Counted from the first letter of the stretch, positions 45,503 to 54,862 are shown. The stretch is DNA of 63,844 nucleotides from Muribaculaceae bacterium (GCA_017940245.1 JAGAYZ010000013.1:1-63844); one strand, 5' to 3'. The notes: generated by a model from the sequence alone, not told the origin. Made by a program: numbers and translations.

Positions 45503-45510
45503 TAATTTTG
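45503..45510 (+). promoter_or_regulatory. promoter of kdsB (TAATTTTG)
   Basis: Exact TAnnTTTG match 21 bp upstream of the kdsB ATG. Confidence 0.65.
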
Positions 45511-45531
45511 CGCAACAAATTCTAGAAGAAG

Positions 45532-46296
45532 ATGAATGAATTGAAATATTTAGGTATTATTCCGGCCCGTTACGCCTCAACGCGTTTTCCCGGAAAACCC
45601 CTCGCGCAGCTGGGCGGTAAGCCGGTTATTCAGCGCGTTTGGGAACAAGTTAATAGTGTTTTGGATTCGGTAATCGTTGCCACCGACGATGAGCGTATCG
45701 TGAAGACGGTAGAAAGTTTCGGGGGAAAAGCTGTGATGACTTCCAACCAGCATCGCAGCGGCACCGACCGTTGCTGGGAAGCTTATGTGAAAAATGGTGG
45801 TGCCGAAGATGTGATTATCAACATTCAGGGCGATGAACCATTTATTCATGGCAGTCAGTTGCGCAGTGTCATGTCGTGTTTTGACGATGTGGATACAGAC
45901 ATCGCCACACTCGTTCGTCCGTTTGTTGGTGAAGATTATCGGTTACTTGAAAATCCTAATTCGGTCAAGGTTGTGATAGACAAGCAGATGCATGCACGCT
46001 ATTTCTCCCGTTCTGTCATTCCATTTGTGCGTGGTGTAGACCAAGAGTTGTGGCCAACCAAAGTTCAATACTATACGCACATAGGACTCTATGCATATAG
46101 GGCAGAAGTGCTGCGCGCAATCACGCAATTGCCGCAATCGTCGCTCGAGTTGGCCGAGTCGTTGGAACAGTTGCGCTGGCTGGAAAATGGTTACACCATC
46201 AAGACCGCCATTTCTAATTTAGAGACCATAGGCATAGACACGCCGCAAGACCTCGCGCGTGCCGAAAAAGAATTGATTAAATTCAGTGTCAGATAA
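45532..46296 (+). CDS. kdsB: 3-deoxy-manno-octulosonate cytidylyltransferase
   Basis: Activates Kdo as CMP-Kdo for lipid A-core synthesis, showing a Gram-negative LPS or LOS. Motifs: GIIPARYASTRFPGKPLA at the N-terminus, VATDDERI, SGTDRCWEA and the metal-binding NIQGDEPFI. At 254 aa it has normal length. It is followed by the M16-like gene after 18 bp. Confidence 0.96.
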   Translation: MNELKYLGIIPARYASTRFPGKPLAQLGGKPVIQRVWEQVNSVLDSVIVATDDERIVKTVESFGGKAVMTSNQHRSGTDRCWEAYVKNGGAEDVIINIQGDEPFIHGSQLRSVMSCFDDVDTDIATLVRPFVGEDYRLLENPNSVKVVIDKQMHARYFSRSVIPFVRGVDQELWPTKVQYYTHIGLYAYRAEVLRAITQLPQSSLELAESLEQLRWLENGYTIKTAISNLETIGIDTPQDLARAEKELIKFSVR

Positions 46297-46314
46297 ATCA
46301 TAACAACATTTCCT

Positions 46315-47613
46315 ATGCTCGACCGCTCCCTGCAACCACCCGTCAGTCCGTTTACAAATGTGAAACTGGATTTCCCCCAGCAGACCACACTTAGCAATGG
46401 TGTCCCGTTGCAAGTTATTAATCAGGGCGATGACCCGGTAAATCGCGTTGCTGTATATGTGCGTGGAGGAATACTTGATGAGCCCAAACCTATGATTGCC
46501 ATGATGACCGGTACTGTGGCTCTGGAAGGCAGCAAGAGTCATACATCGGCCGAAATAGCTCAGACCCTTGATTTCAATGGAGCATGGAAAGCTGTTCAGT
46601 CTTATGACGACTGGACCGAGTTGTCGTTATGGTCGCTCAATTACAATTACGAAACAAATTTGCGGTTGCTGGCCCAGTGTATCTTGCAGCCGACGTTCAT
46701 GCCCGATGATTTGGATCTGTTACAGCGCCGTTATGCCGGCACTTATGCCGCCTCGCATCGGCGTGTCAAATATCTTGCTGCATTGGAACTGCGTCGTTTA
46801 TATTATGGACAGACTCACCCGTTGGCTATAGATATTACGCCAGATGACATCTTGTCGATTACATCCGAAGAACTGCGCAGTTTTTATCTCCGTTATTATT
46901 TGACGTCGCACATGCGTGTCATTCTGGCCGGGAAAATCACCGATCGTGAACTGGCGGTGACCGACGATGTGCTGGGACATATTGACATTCCCGGTCGATC
47001 ATTGCCATATTACGACTGGAGCACATTCGAGGCACCTGCATCGGGAACAGTAAAGGTTGTTGAAAGGCCCGAGGCCGTTCAGTCTGCTATAGCCATCGCC
47101 TTGCCCGCAGTACCTCGTCGACATCCGCATTATTTCAAGTTGCGAGTGCTAATCACGGTGCTTGGTGGGTACTTTGGAAGTAGGCTGATGAGTAATATCC
47201 GTGAGGAGAAAGGCTACACTTATGGTATCAGTGCTGTGCTGGCCGGCCGCGAGCATTGCAGTTATATAGGCATCTCCACCGAGTGCATGACGCAGTACAC
47301 GTGGGCCGTGGTAGATGAAATAAAGGCCGAAATGTCGAGACTGCGCGAGCAACTTGTGCCTGCCGATGAACTAGACACGGTGCGCAAGTACATGATAAGT
47401 GACCTGGTTAAAACGCTCGACACACCTTTCAGCGTGGCGTCTTATGTGGGCTCGACCATCACTTTCGGTGTATATCCCAGTTATTATAACGACCAGGTAA
47501 AAGCTATTGAGCAAGTCACCGCGGCCGATTTACTGGAAATGGCACGTATTTATTTGCGTGAAGAGCGTATGCTGATAGCTGTGGTGGGCAACATGTCAGG
47601 GCTCGGCCGCTAG
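46315..47613 (+). CDS. M16 family peptidase homologue lacking the zinc motif
   Basis: A 432-aa protein with the two-domain M16B fold: RGGILDEPKP in place of the usual first helix region, and the C-terminal half with YFGSRLMSNIREEKGYTYGI, the conserved substrate-binding stretch. The HxxEH zinc motif is absent; the corresponding segment reads MMTGTVALEGSKSHTS. M16B proteases often work as an active subunit plus an inactive one, and the complete M16 gene at 48098 is a natural candidate partner (inference). No signal peptide is obvious. Its 3' end overlaps vsr by 18 bp in antisense. Confidence 0.85.
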   Translation: MLDRSLQPPVSPFTNVKLDFPQQTTLSNGVPLQVINQGDDPVNRVAVYVRGGILDEPKPMIAMMTGTVALEGSKSHTSAEIAQTLDFNGAWKAVQSYDDWTELSLWSLNYNYETNLRLLAQCILQPTFMPDDLDLLQRRYAGTYAASHRRVKYLAALELRRLYYGQTHPLAIDITPDDILSITSEELRSFYLRYYLTSHMRVILAGKITDRELAVTDDVLGHIDIPGRSLPYYDWSTFEAPASGTVKVVERPEAVQSAIAIALPAVPRRHPHYFKLRVLITVLGGYFGSRLMSNIREEKGYTYGISAVLAGREHCSYIGISTECMTQYTWAVVDEIKAEMSRLREQLVPADELDTVRKYMISDLVKTLDTPFSVASYVGSTITFGVYPSYYNDQVKAIEQVTAADLLEMARIYLREERMLIAVVGNMSGLGR

Positions 47614-48087
47614 AGCGGTGCCTATCTCGGTCGAGGAACAGTATTCGATTGGCCTGTGGTTGATTTCTAGCAGAATTTGACTCAAGCGCCTATCGAGGGC
47701 CTGCAACGTTTGCACCCGTTTAGACTGAATCAACTGGCATTCCCACACTTCAAGCACATAATAACCCATGTCGTGAAGGGCTTTATAGTTGCGTCGGTCG
47801 CGAGTCTTGTTGCGCTCAATTTTCGCTCGCCAGAATTCGGCATTGGTTTGTGGCCACTTGAACTTGCCACAGTCGTGTCCGTGCCAGAAACACCCATTGA
47901 TAAAGATAACCGAACTGTATCGACGCAGAACGATGTCGGGCGAGCCCGGCAGCGACTTTACATTGAGGCGATAGCGGTAGCCATGCCGCCACAGCCAGTT
48001 GCGAACTATCAGTTCGGGCTTAGTGCCACGGCTGTGAATGTTGCTCATGCAGCGATGGCGCTGCAGGGGTGTCATTTTATCGGCCAT
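47596..48087 (-). CDS. vsr: very short patch repair endonuclease (Vsr-like)
   Basis: Nicks DNA at T:G mismatches made by deamination of 5-methylcytosine. The 163-aa protein keeps the family core: SRGTKPELIVRNWLWRHGYR (Glu25), SLPGSPDIVL (Asp51) and the INGCFWHGHDC motif with His69 and His71, then FKWPQTNAEFWRAKI. Vsr usually accompanies a cytosine-5 methyltransferase such as Dcm, and none is in this window. It lies 10 bp after the active M16 gene, so it probably rides on that transcript. Possible horizontal origin, but codon use is not visibly different. Confidence 0.9.
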   Translation of the reverse strand: MADKMTPLQRHRCMSNIHSRGTKPELIVRNWLWRHGYRYRLNVKSLPGSPDIVLRRYSSVIFINGCFWHGHDCGKFKWPQTNAEFWRAKIERNKTRDRRNYKALHDMGYYVLEVWECQLIQSKRVQTLQALDRRLSQILLEINHRPIEYCSSTEIGTALAAEP

Positions 48088-48097
48088 AGGATGCTCT

Positions 48098-50875
48098 TTA
48101 ATACCCTTGCATGATAACTCTTATTCGAGCCGTGGGGGTGAGGTGGGTGATGAAATTGTTGAGGGTGCTGATATCTATTGACTTGACCAGGTCGTGATAG
48201 GTCGTGTGGGTGTCAATGCCTTGCGCCAAGTTGCGCATTGTCCCTAGCCAGTAGGTGTTGGTGTGCACGTCGGTGTCGTGCTGCTTGAGCAATTGTGTCT
48301 TGATAACATCAAGCAACTCTGCTGTGGTGCCGAAGCTCAAAACTATGTCGAAAGCCTGAGCTAGCGCCTGGACCATAGATTGTGTGCGTTCGGGTTGGGT
48401 GTCAAATTTTGCACTGATCATCCATTTGTGGCTGGACTGTGACAGTGCGCCGGTAGCGTCAACGCCATAGGTCCCATGCAACTCTTCTCTCAGATAACTG
48501 GTGAGAGCCACTTGCATCACTTGCCCTGTGATGTCCATGAGCACGATGTTGCGCAAGTTATAGGGCATATCTCCCAACATTCCAGCATAGACGCTGCCTT
48601 TGGGAGCCGACATGTGTGAGAGAAACACGTTGTCGATGTCGCCGGTGGGATAAGGTGAAGAGTGGGTGGGTGTGTCTTTCATTCCACGGTTGGGGATGGA
48701 AGCAATATACTGCTCAATGAGAGAACGAACAGCAATGGAATCGAAATTGCCCACGATGGAGAAGGTAAAGTCGTTAATACAAGCAACTCGCTCATCATAT
48801 AATTTCAGTATTTTGCTGAAGTTTGTGCTGTCGATATCACTTGGTGTCAACGTGCGAAAAAGTGGGTGATGCGAGTATAATGTGGAAGCGATAGAGTCGG
48901 CAAAGATGCCCTCGGGTGTGCTAGTCATGTTCCCCAGCTGTGATTTGAGTCGGTCGGCTAGGATGCTGTAAGCTGCGGTGTCGGGTTTTACTGATGTGAA
49001 ATATAAATAATTAAGTTGCAGTAGGGTGGCCAAGTCGTCACGCTGGCAGTTGCCGTTAATGTCGTCGGTGACATCGCTGATTTCATATACTAGCGACAGC
49101 GGAGTGGTGGCGAGGCGTTTTTGAAGCTCGGCTTGGGTCCACGATCCCAGTGCACTATTTTCCACCACATGATTCATAAGTCGTAATTCTTTGTCGTGCC
49201 GACCGCCGTAGGCCCAGCATCCACCTGGACTTGTTGCATTAAACAGAATCTCATCGTTTTGGAATGTGGTGTGCTTGAGTTGAACCTTGGCGCCATTTGA
49301 GAGCGTGAGCGTGGTAATGCCGGTTTGGGAATCAAGGTGCTCGTCGATGATGCGTCCTGGAGCTGGGGGTGAGCTCATTAGTGGAGCATTGGTTGTGGGT
49401 ATGTCTATGTAGGCGTCGGTCGATGAGCAGGCCACGTTGTTGACGATGCCGTAAATGGCGTCTTGATCGGGTAATGATTCTTTGTGAGTGCCTGCGATGA
49501 GAACTCTCAGATTCTTAAAGTTGAACATTGCACTTGCCAGTGTATTCACTTCGTTCAGGTGAACATTGTCGAGCGTGTTGAAAACTAAATCACACTCCTT
49601 TTTTACACCGGGAATATATCCTCCATTGATGAAATGGTCGATGTATTCAGCGACGTAGTCACTGGTGCTATGGTTGTCAATCTCGTTGAGGAGATTATTG
49701 AAAACAGTGCGCTCAAGCTCGATAGCCCTTTGCAGTTCAGAATCTGTAAAACCGTGTTGTTGAACGCGTCGAGCCTCGGTGAGCAACGCTGTGAAAGCCT
49801 GTTGCGAATGTTCTGCTTTGGGTAATCCCATCAGGGTGAAAGCACCAATTGTGCTGGCTACAAGCAAGTCGCCGCTGCTGCAGGTAGCATCTTGCAGCGG
49901 GCATAGGCTGTTTTGCATTAACTCGTTGAGACGCAAGTTGAACATGTCACTTATCAGGCGATGAAGTGTGTTCGCATGAAGGTAATCCAGTGTGTTGCGA
50001 TGGCTGCGCTTCATTTTTTCAAACGGGAAATAGACGTGAATAGTGGTTTGGGGTGATTCGATGTCTTGATAAATGAAGCTCTTTATACCGTCGGCGCAGA
50101 CCTGGTTGTCAATCAACCGAGGGGTATCTTTACGTGTAGGTATGGTTGAAAAAATCTCTTTAATGCGCTTTTCGATAGCTGCGGCATCAAAATCGCCTAC
50201 AACGACGATAGCTTGCAAATCGGGCCTGAACCATTTTTTGTAGAAATCCATTAATTGCTGTCTATTGACGCCATTTACCACATCCATTAGCCCGATGGGA
50301 ATGCGATGAGCATAACGAGAATTGCCCAGCAGTGCCGGTAGAGCCTTCTCGTAAATGCGCATCACATAGTCGTTGCGTGAACGCCATTCTTCACCGACGA
50401 TATTTTTCTCTTTCTCTATGGCTGCACTGTCTAGTGTGAGGTTGCCCGACAAGTCGCGCATGATGAGCAAAACCGAGTCGAGCGGTTGTAAACTGGAGGT
50501 GGGAATATTTGAGATGTGGTAGAGCGTTTCGTCGAAACTGGTAGAAGCATTGATGTCGCCTCCATAGGTCATACCACTGGCTGTGAGGTAGTGAATGAGT
50601 GATTGTCCAGGGAAATGTGTGGTGCCGTTGAAAGCCATGTGTTCCAGCAAGTGTGCCAGTCCTTGCTCATTGTCTTCTTCTACAATAGACCCCACTTTAT
50701 GAGCCATCCAGCATTCGGCGCGCTGTGCCGGTTGTGCATTGTGGCGAATGTAGTAAGTCATGCCGTTGGGCAAGGTTCCCATTCTCAAAGCGGAGTCGAT
50801 GGGTAACTCAGGCAGTGCCGCAAGAGTCAAACATTGAATCAATGCAATAATGGCTGTCAATAGGCGTGATTTCAT
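48098..50875 (-). CDS. M16 family zinc metallopeptidase (pitrilysin/insulinase-like)
   Basis: A 925-aa exported protease (signal peptide about 1-19) of the two-half M16 type, with four M16 domains in one chain. The zinc motif HLLEH is at 75-79 in QGLAHLLEHMAFNGTTHFPG, with the downstream Glu in EKEKNIVGEEW. The later domains lack a second motif, as expected. Such enzymes degrade peptides in the periplasm. It precedes vsr and follows the LuxR gene by 11 bp on the same strand. Confidence 0.93.
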   Translation of the reverse strand: MKSRLLTAIIALIQCLTLAALPELPIDSALRMGTLPNGMTYYIRHNAQPAQRAECWMAHKVGSIVEEDNEQGLAHLLEHMAFNGTTHFPGQSLIHYLTASGMTYGGDINASTSFDETLYHISNIPTSSLQPLDSVLLIMRDLSGNLTLDSAAIEKEKNIVGEEWRSRNDYVMRIYEKALPALLGNSRYAHRIPIGLMDVVNGVNRQQLMDFYKKWFRPDLQAIVVVGDFDAAAIEKRIKEIFSTIPTRKDTPRLIDNQVCADGIKSFIYQDIESPQTTIHVYFPFEKMKRSHRNTLDYLHANTLHRLISDMFNLRLNELMQNSLCPLQDATCSSGDLLVASTIGAFTLMGLPKAEHSQQAFTALLTEARRVQQHGFTDSELQRAIELERTVFNNLLNEIDNHSTSDYVAEYIDHFINGGYIPGVKKECDLVFNTLDNVHLNEVNTLASAMFNFKNLRVLIAGTHKESLPDQDAIYGIVNNVACSSTDAYIDIPTTNAPLMSSPPAPGRIIDEHLDSQTGITTLTLSNGAKVQLKHTTFQNDEILFNATSPGGCWAYGGRHDKELRLMNHVVENSALGSWTQAELQKRLATTPLSLVYEISDVTDDINGNCQRDDLATLLQLNYLYFTSVKPDTAAYSILADRLKSQLGNMTSTPEGIFADSIASTLYSHHPLFRTLTPSDIDSTNFSKILKLYDERVACINDFTFSIVGNFDSIAVRSLIEQYIASIPNRGMKDTPTHSSPYPTGDIDNVFLSHMSAPKGSVYAGMLGDMPYNLRNIVLMDITGQVMQVALTSYLREELHGTYGVDATGALSQSSHKWMISAKFDTQPERTQSMVQALAQAFDIVLSFGTTAELLDVIKTQLLKQHDTDVHTNTYWLGTMRNLAQGIDTHTTYHDLVKSIDISTLNNFITHLTPTARIRVIMQGY

Positions 50876-50886
50876 GTGTTTTTTAA

Positions 50887-51423
50887 TTATTGTGGTGCTA
50901 TAATGCCATTCATCATCGCATAAAAACTCAACCCCGACACGCTCTTGATGCCCAGCTTGGTGGTGATGTTTTTGCGATGCGTGAGCACCGTGTTGATGCT
51001 GATGTTGAGCACATCGGCGATTTCTTTATTGATGTGACCACTCACCACAAGACGCAGCACGTCGATTTCGCGTTGTGAAAGCAGCGTTGATGTGCCGGAA
51101 GTCGTGACAGGCTCATGCTGAAAGAATTTAATCAAACTCGCTTTTAGTTCTTCAATTGAGCTGTAATGAATGATGTTGACACTGCTGTCGCCTTTCACGG
51201 CCTGTGGGGTGATGATGATGGTGCGGCTTTGCCTTGGCAGAAAATATTTGAGGTGAGTGGTGAAGGTGATGGCATCGGTAAAAACGATGTCGATGTCGGC
51301 TACCATATAAAGGTCGTCGATGGAATGGACGATGAGGGCTTGAATGTCAAAACTGGCATTGAGCAACTGTTGCATCCCCATGGCCTGCAAGTCGTCGATC
51401 ATGAAAATGGTGCACCTCTTCAT
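50887..51423 (-). CDS. LuxR/NarL-type response regulator-like protein
   Basis: A 178-aa protein. The N-terminal half looks like a receiver domain (CTIFMIDD at the start, then IDIVFTDAI with a possible phospho-acceptor Asp), and the C-terminal LuxR helix-turn-helix (about 115-178) reads LSQREIDVLRLVVSGHINKEIA and then SINTVLTHRKNITTKLGIKS. The start at 51423 gives the receiver N-terminus; an in-frame start at 51450 overlaps the upstream gene. No histidine kinase is nearby. It sits 4 bp after the RIC-like gene, suggesting that the two work together. Confidence 0.82.
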   Translation of the reverse strand: MKRCTIFMIDDLQAMGMQQLLNASFDIQALIVHSIDDLYMVADIDIVFTDAITFTTHLKYFLPRQSRTIIITPQAVKGDSSVNIIHYSSIEELKASLIKFFQHEPVTTSGTSTLLSQREIDVLRLVVSGHINKEIADVLNISINTVLTHRKNITTKLGIKSVSGLSFYAMMNGIIAPQ

Positions 51424-51427
51424 GGCT

Positions 51428-52102
51428 TTAGTTTTGCTGCAACATGGCATGATGCATAGGACGCATGATGCGATTGCGGATGCGATTATTCTGCGTGATG
51501 TCTTTTTTTAGACTGATGATGGCAATGAGCACAGCATATCCAAGGTTGGCGTCATAGTCGCCTTGCAAGTGAATGACGATCATGCTGATGAGGTCATCAA
51601 TCTTGTCTTCTATGGTGTCTTGCTCATCATTATCACGCTCAAAAGAATTGCCGGTTGCTTGCGAGAGCAATTCAGGGAATCGGTATTCGCGGTCGTAGGC
51701 AATGCGATTGAGCAATTCCTGCTTCATTTCATGGAAAAACTTGAGCATCAGTTCCAGATTGTTGTTCTGGGGCCTGCTTTTGCCAATGAGAAACTGAAAG
51801 TGGCGCTCGATGTTGGGCAACTGGTAGTGCTCATAGTAGGAGTTGGTTTTTCTCAAATAATCTACTATTTCTTTGGCACTGAATCCATCAAGGATTTTCT
51901 CGGGGAAATAATCCTTATTAATAAATGTGTTGAGGATTGCGGAGAAAAAGCAAGCATTAATGTGATGCTCTTCACATATTTTTCCCACAGTTTTGTCTCC
52001 GACACCCAGCCGTATTCCAAACCGGTTGAGTACAGTGACAGTAGCGGGGTAGTGAACAACGATGTCGCTCACCTTGGTGTCCAGATCAATAAGTTTATTC
52101 AT
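51428..52102 (-). CDS. RIC/ScdA-like (hemerythrin-type) protein with eroded metal site
   Basis: A 224-aa protein with the layout of iron-sulfur cluster repair proteins (RIC; YtfE/ScdA). An N-terminal ScdA_N-like domain (DLDTKVSDIVVHYPATVTVLNRFGI, read in two parts) is followed by a helical hemerythrin-like region (about 85-215). The ligands expected for the di-iron centre are largely missing: YYEHYQLP replaces the usual histidine-led helix, LNRIAYDREYRFPEL replaces the H...EE...FP helix, and DITQNNRIRNRI replaces the final H..HE helix. The Cys of the N-terminal domain is also absent. It may be a non-catalytic sensor for the adjacent LuxR regulator (inference). Confidence 0.65.
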   Translation of the reverse strand: MNKLIDLDTKVSDIVVHYPATVTVLNRFGIRLGVGDKTVGKICEEHHINACFFSAILNTFINKDYFPEKILDGFSAKEIVDYLRKTNSYYEHYQLPNIERHFQFLIGKSRPQNNNLELMLKFFHEMKQELLNRIAYDREYRFPELLSQATGNSFERDNDEQDTIEDKIDDLISMIVIHLQGDYDANLGYAVLIAIISLKKDITQNNRIRNRIMRPMHHAMLQQN

Positions 52103-52122
52103 AGGAGTAGTTGTGTGGCTTA

Positions 52123-52683
52123 TTATGATGAGTAACTCACTTGTGAGGCCGTGACCACGGCGTCAAGTTTCTGATCGTGAGGCTCGCAGGGCACTTGCGT
52201 GACGAGCTGGCATTCAAGAGCAACACCGATTTTATATGACTTGCTGGCATTGAGCAGACGGTCGTAATAGCCGCGGCCGCGCCCCATGCGATGGCAAGCG
52301 CAGTCGAGTGCTACAGCGGGCACAATAATCAGTTCGGGAATAAAATCCACTACAGGACCCACCGGTTCGCCGATGTGGAAAGCATTGTTGTCGTCCAGCA
52401 CACCTGTGTAGGCCACAATATCAAGGTCGTCACCCTTGACGCGTGGCAGGAAGACATGCTTGATTCTGTGCCATCGATCGAGGATGCTATGTGTGGGCAG
52501 TTCATCGGGAAGTGAATAGTACAGCAATATGTTTTGTGCCTGCTGAAAGGCTTCCATTGTTTCTATGGTTGCAAAAACGCGGTCGGCTTCGGCCTGTTTG
52601 TCGGCCGGAGTGATTTCTTTTTTGCGCTCTCGCATGATGCGGCGCAGAGCTTTTTTTTGAGCAATGATATCTTCGAGTGTCAT
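52123..52683 (-). CDS. 5-formyltetrahydrofolate cyclo-ligase
   Basis: ATP-dependent conversion of 5-formyl-THF to 5,10-methenyl-THF, recycling folate (186 aa). Motifs: KKALRRIMRERKKEI at the start (ATP binding), FLPRVKGDDLDIVAY, and the Gly-rich end RMGRGRGYYDRLLN. It lies 9 bp after the S41 protease gene and 20 bp before the RIC-like gene, within the string that starts at the dCMP deaminase. Confidence 0.93.
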   Translation of the reverse strand: MTLEDIIAQKKALRRIMRERKKEITPADKQAEADRVFATIETMEAFQQAQNILLYYSLPDELPTHSILDRWHRIKHVFLPRVKGDDLDIVAYTGVLDDNNAFHIGEPVGPVVDFIPELIIVPAVALDCACHRMGRGRGYYDRLLNASKSYKIGVALECQLVTQVPCEPHDQKLDAVVTASQVSYSS

Positions 52684-52692
52684 GGGGCGTCA

Positions 52693-54324
52693 TTATTTGG
52701 ATGGACGGATGGGGAAGTTTGCTTTATGTTTGTTCAGCGCCTTCAGGGCTGCCGCTATTGTGTTGTCGTTGCGGTTGTAGATGGGGTAGAACGCTTCGTT
52801 GCCGAAAATGTCGCGGGCTATCAGAGCCTTGATGCTGGTGAGCAATACGTCGCGCGACTGATTGATGTAATACCATCGTGCGGGTACTCCCTGAGTGGTG
52901 GCATAGTCCACAAATTCACCTAGCAGGATATCGTCGCTGGGCAGGGTGCGCAGGTATTGCTTGTAGTCGGTCATCTGTGTGAGTGCTTTGCGGTTCCTGT
53001 TTACATAGTTGAAAGCAAACTTCTGCGGAAGGCCTGCATTGGCCACATCAATGTAATAAGAAGTAATGCCACTGGTGTCGCGCGGCACAAAGATGTCGGG
53101 TACAATACCACCTCCTCCATACACGGTGCGTCCTGTGCTGGTGGTGAAAATCTGGCTCTTATCAATCTTCATGCTGTCTTGGCTGTATATCTCGCCATTC
53201 ATGTAGCGGTCATAAAGTTCTTTTTCATAACTCATAGAGCCTCCTTTATAGTCCTTCTGGATGCAGCGCCCACTGGGAGTGTAGTAGCGAGCGATTGTAA
53301 GACGTATGGCGCTGCTGTCGGGCAGGGTGAGCTGTTGCTGAACCAACCCTTTACCAAATGAGCGGCAGCCCACAACCAGACCTCGGTCGTTGTCTTGCAG
53401 GGCACCAGCAAAGATTTCACTTGCACTTGCGGTGAACTCATCAATGAGCACGACCACCTCTGCATCCTGGAAGTTGCCGTTGCCGTCGCTCCAGAATTGT
53501 GAGTCATCGCGCTTGTATCGACCTTTGGTGTAAACGATGAGCTGATTGTTGTGCAGGAATTCGTTGGCCATGAACACAGCCATCTCCATATAGCCGCCAC
53601 CATTGCCTCGCAAGTCGATGATGTAACGTTTGGCACCTTCGGTTTTGAGCGTACCCATTGCGGTGATAAATTCATCAAATGTGGTGCGACCGAACTGGTT
53701 GACCTTGACGTAGCCAGTGGTCTTGTCGAGCATGTAACTTGCATCCACCGAGTTGACGGGGATATCGCCGCGAGTGACAATGAAATTGAGTGTTTTGGGC
53801 GTGTTGCTGCGTTTGATGCCCAGTTTCACCTTAGTGCCATTGTCGCCTCGTAAGCGTTTCATGACGTCATTGTTAGACACTTTCTCGCCCACAAATGTGG
53901 AATCGTCGATAGAAATAATGCGGTCACCTGCCAAGATGCCCACCTTTTCCGATGGTCCTCCAGGTATGACTTCCACCACATTCACGGTATCGTTCAATAT
54001 CATGAAAGAGATACCGATTCCGCTAAAACTGCCACTCAGTTCCTGATTGGCTGCTTTGATCTCTTCGGCCGAGAAATATGCAGTGTGCGGGTCTAAGTTA
54101 CTCAAGATTTCCGGAATAGACTGTTCTATGAGGTCGTCGATGTTGATGGTATCGACATAATCATTAGCAATCAGGTTCAAGATGGTGTTGAGTTTGCGGT
54201 CGTTGTCGGCAGCATAGCGACGACTGGTGAATCGATTGCCAATGAAAATGCCCACAACGACAGCTACCGCTATTAAAAGTGGCATCCACAGGAAGTGGGG
54301 ACGAGGTGTGGTTTTATTAGGCAT
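52693..54324 (-). CDS. S41 family C-terminal processing peptidase (CtpA-like)
   Basis: A 543-aa serine protease anchored by an N-terminal hydrophobic segment (about 12-30). A PDZ domain (about 95-175; GIGISFMILNDTVNVVEVIP) precedes the S41 catalytic domain (about 190-400), where the Ser-Lys dyad region reads DEFTASASEIF and CRSFGKGLVQQQ. The C-terminal third is helical and typical of the Bacteroidota form. It processes or degrades periplasmic proteins from the C-terminus. It lies 29 bp after the dCMP deaminase gene. Confidence 0.93.
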   Translation of the reverse strand: MPNKTTPRPHFLWMPLLIAVAVVVGIFIGNRFTSRRYAADNDRKLNTILNLIANDYVDTINIDDLIEQSIPEILSNLDPHTAYFSAEEIKAANQELSGSFSGIGISFMILNDTVNVVEVIPGGPSEKVGILAGDRIISIDDSTFVGEKVSNNDVMKRLRGDNGTKVKLGIKRSNTPKTLNFIVTRGDIPVNSVDASYMLDKTTGYVKVNQFGRTTFDEFITAMGTLKTEGAKRYIIDLRGNGGGYMEMAVFMANEFLHNNQLIVYTKGRYKRDDSQFWSDGNGNFQDAEVVVLIDEFTASASEIFAGALQDNDRGLVVGCRSFGKGLVQQQLTLPDSSAIRLTIARYYTPSGRCIQKDYKGGSMSYEKELYDRYMNGEIYSQDSMKIDKSQIFTTSTGRTVYGGGGIVPDIFVPRDTSGITSYYIDVANAGLPQKFAFNYVNRNRKALTQMTDYKQYLRTLPSDDILLGEFVDYATTQGVPARWYYINQSRDVLLTSIKALIARDIFGNEAFYPIYNRNDNTIAAALKALNKHKANFPIRPSK

Positions 54325-54353
54325 GAAGCGACAAGTGGATAAGATTGATGAAG

Positions 54354-54815
54354 TTAAATATTACGTGAAAAATAATGCTCGGGCGATGTCTTTTCGAGTT
54401 GCACACATTCAATTCCGGCACGTTTGAGCAAATCAATGCCGTCTGTAATGCGATAAATTTCGCCAAATACCACACGTTTGATGCCTGCCTGGATGATGAG
54501 TTTAGCACATTCAATGCAGGGTGATGTGGTGACATAGAGCGTGGCACCACTGCTGCTATTGTTGCTCTGCGCCACTTTGGTGATGGCATTTGCTTCGGCG
54601 TGCAGCACGTAGTCTTTGGTGTGATCATTCTCGTCCTCGCACACGTTTTCAAAGCCAACGGGCGTACCATTATACCCATCGCTGATAATCATTTTATCTT
54701 TAACGATGAGTGCGCCCACTTGCCGTCGGATACAATAAGAGTTTTCGGCCCAAATCTGCGCCATGCGCAGGTATCGTGAGTCTAACAGCGTCTGCTTGTC
54801 AATCTGGTTTTGCAT
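54354..54815 (-). CDS. dCMP deaminase family protein
   Basis: A 153-aa zinc deaminase that probably converts dCMP to dUMP for dTMP synthesis. The zinc and catalytic residues are in VLHAEANAITK (His, Glu) and SPCIECAKLII (the two Cys), and the early segment CIRRQVGALIV is typical of the ComEB/dCMP type. It is the first gene of the string with S41, cyclo-ligase, RIC-like and LuxR genes. Its leader carries a perfect palindrome. Confidence 0.92.
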   Translation of the reverse strand: MQNQIDKQTLLDSRYLRMAQIWAENSYCIRRQVGALIVKDKMIISDGYNGTPVGFENVCEDENDHTKDYVLHAEANAITKVAQSNNSSSGATLYVTTSPCIECAKLIIQAGIKRVVFGEIYRITDGIDLLKRAGIECVQLEKTSPEHYFSRNI

Positions 54816-54862
54816 TTGCGTTAAGGCATTGACTGTGTTGAATTTAAGATTTTATCGAACTT

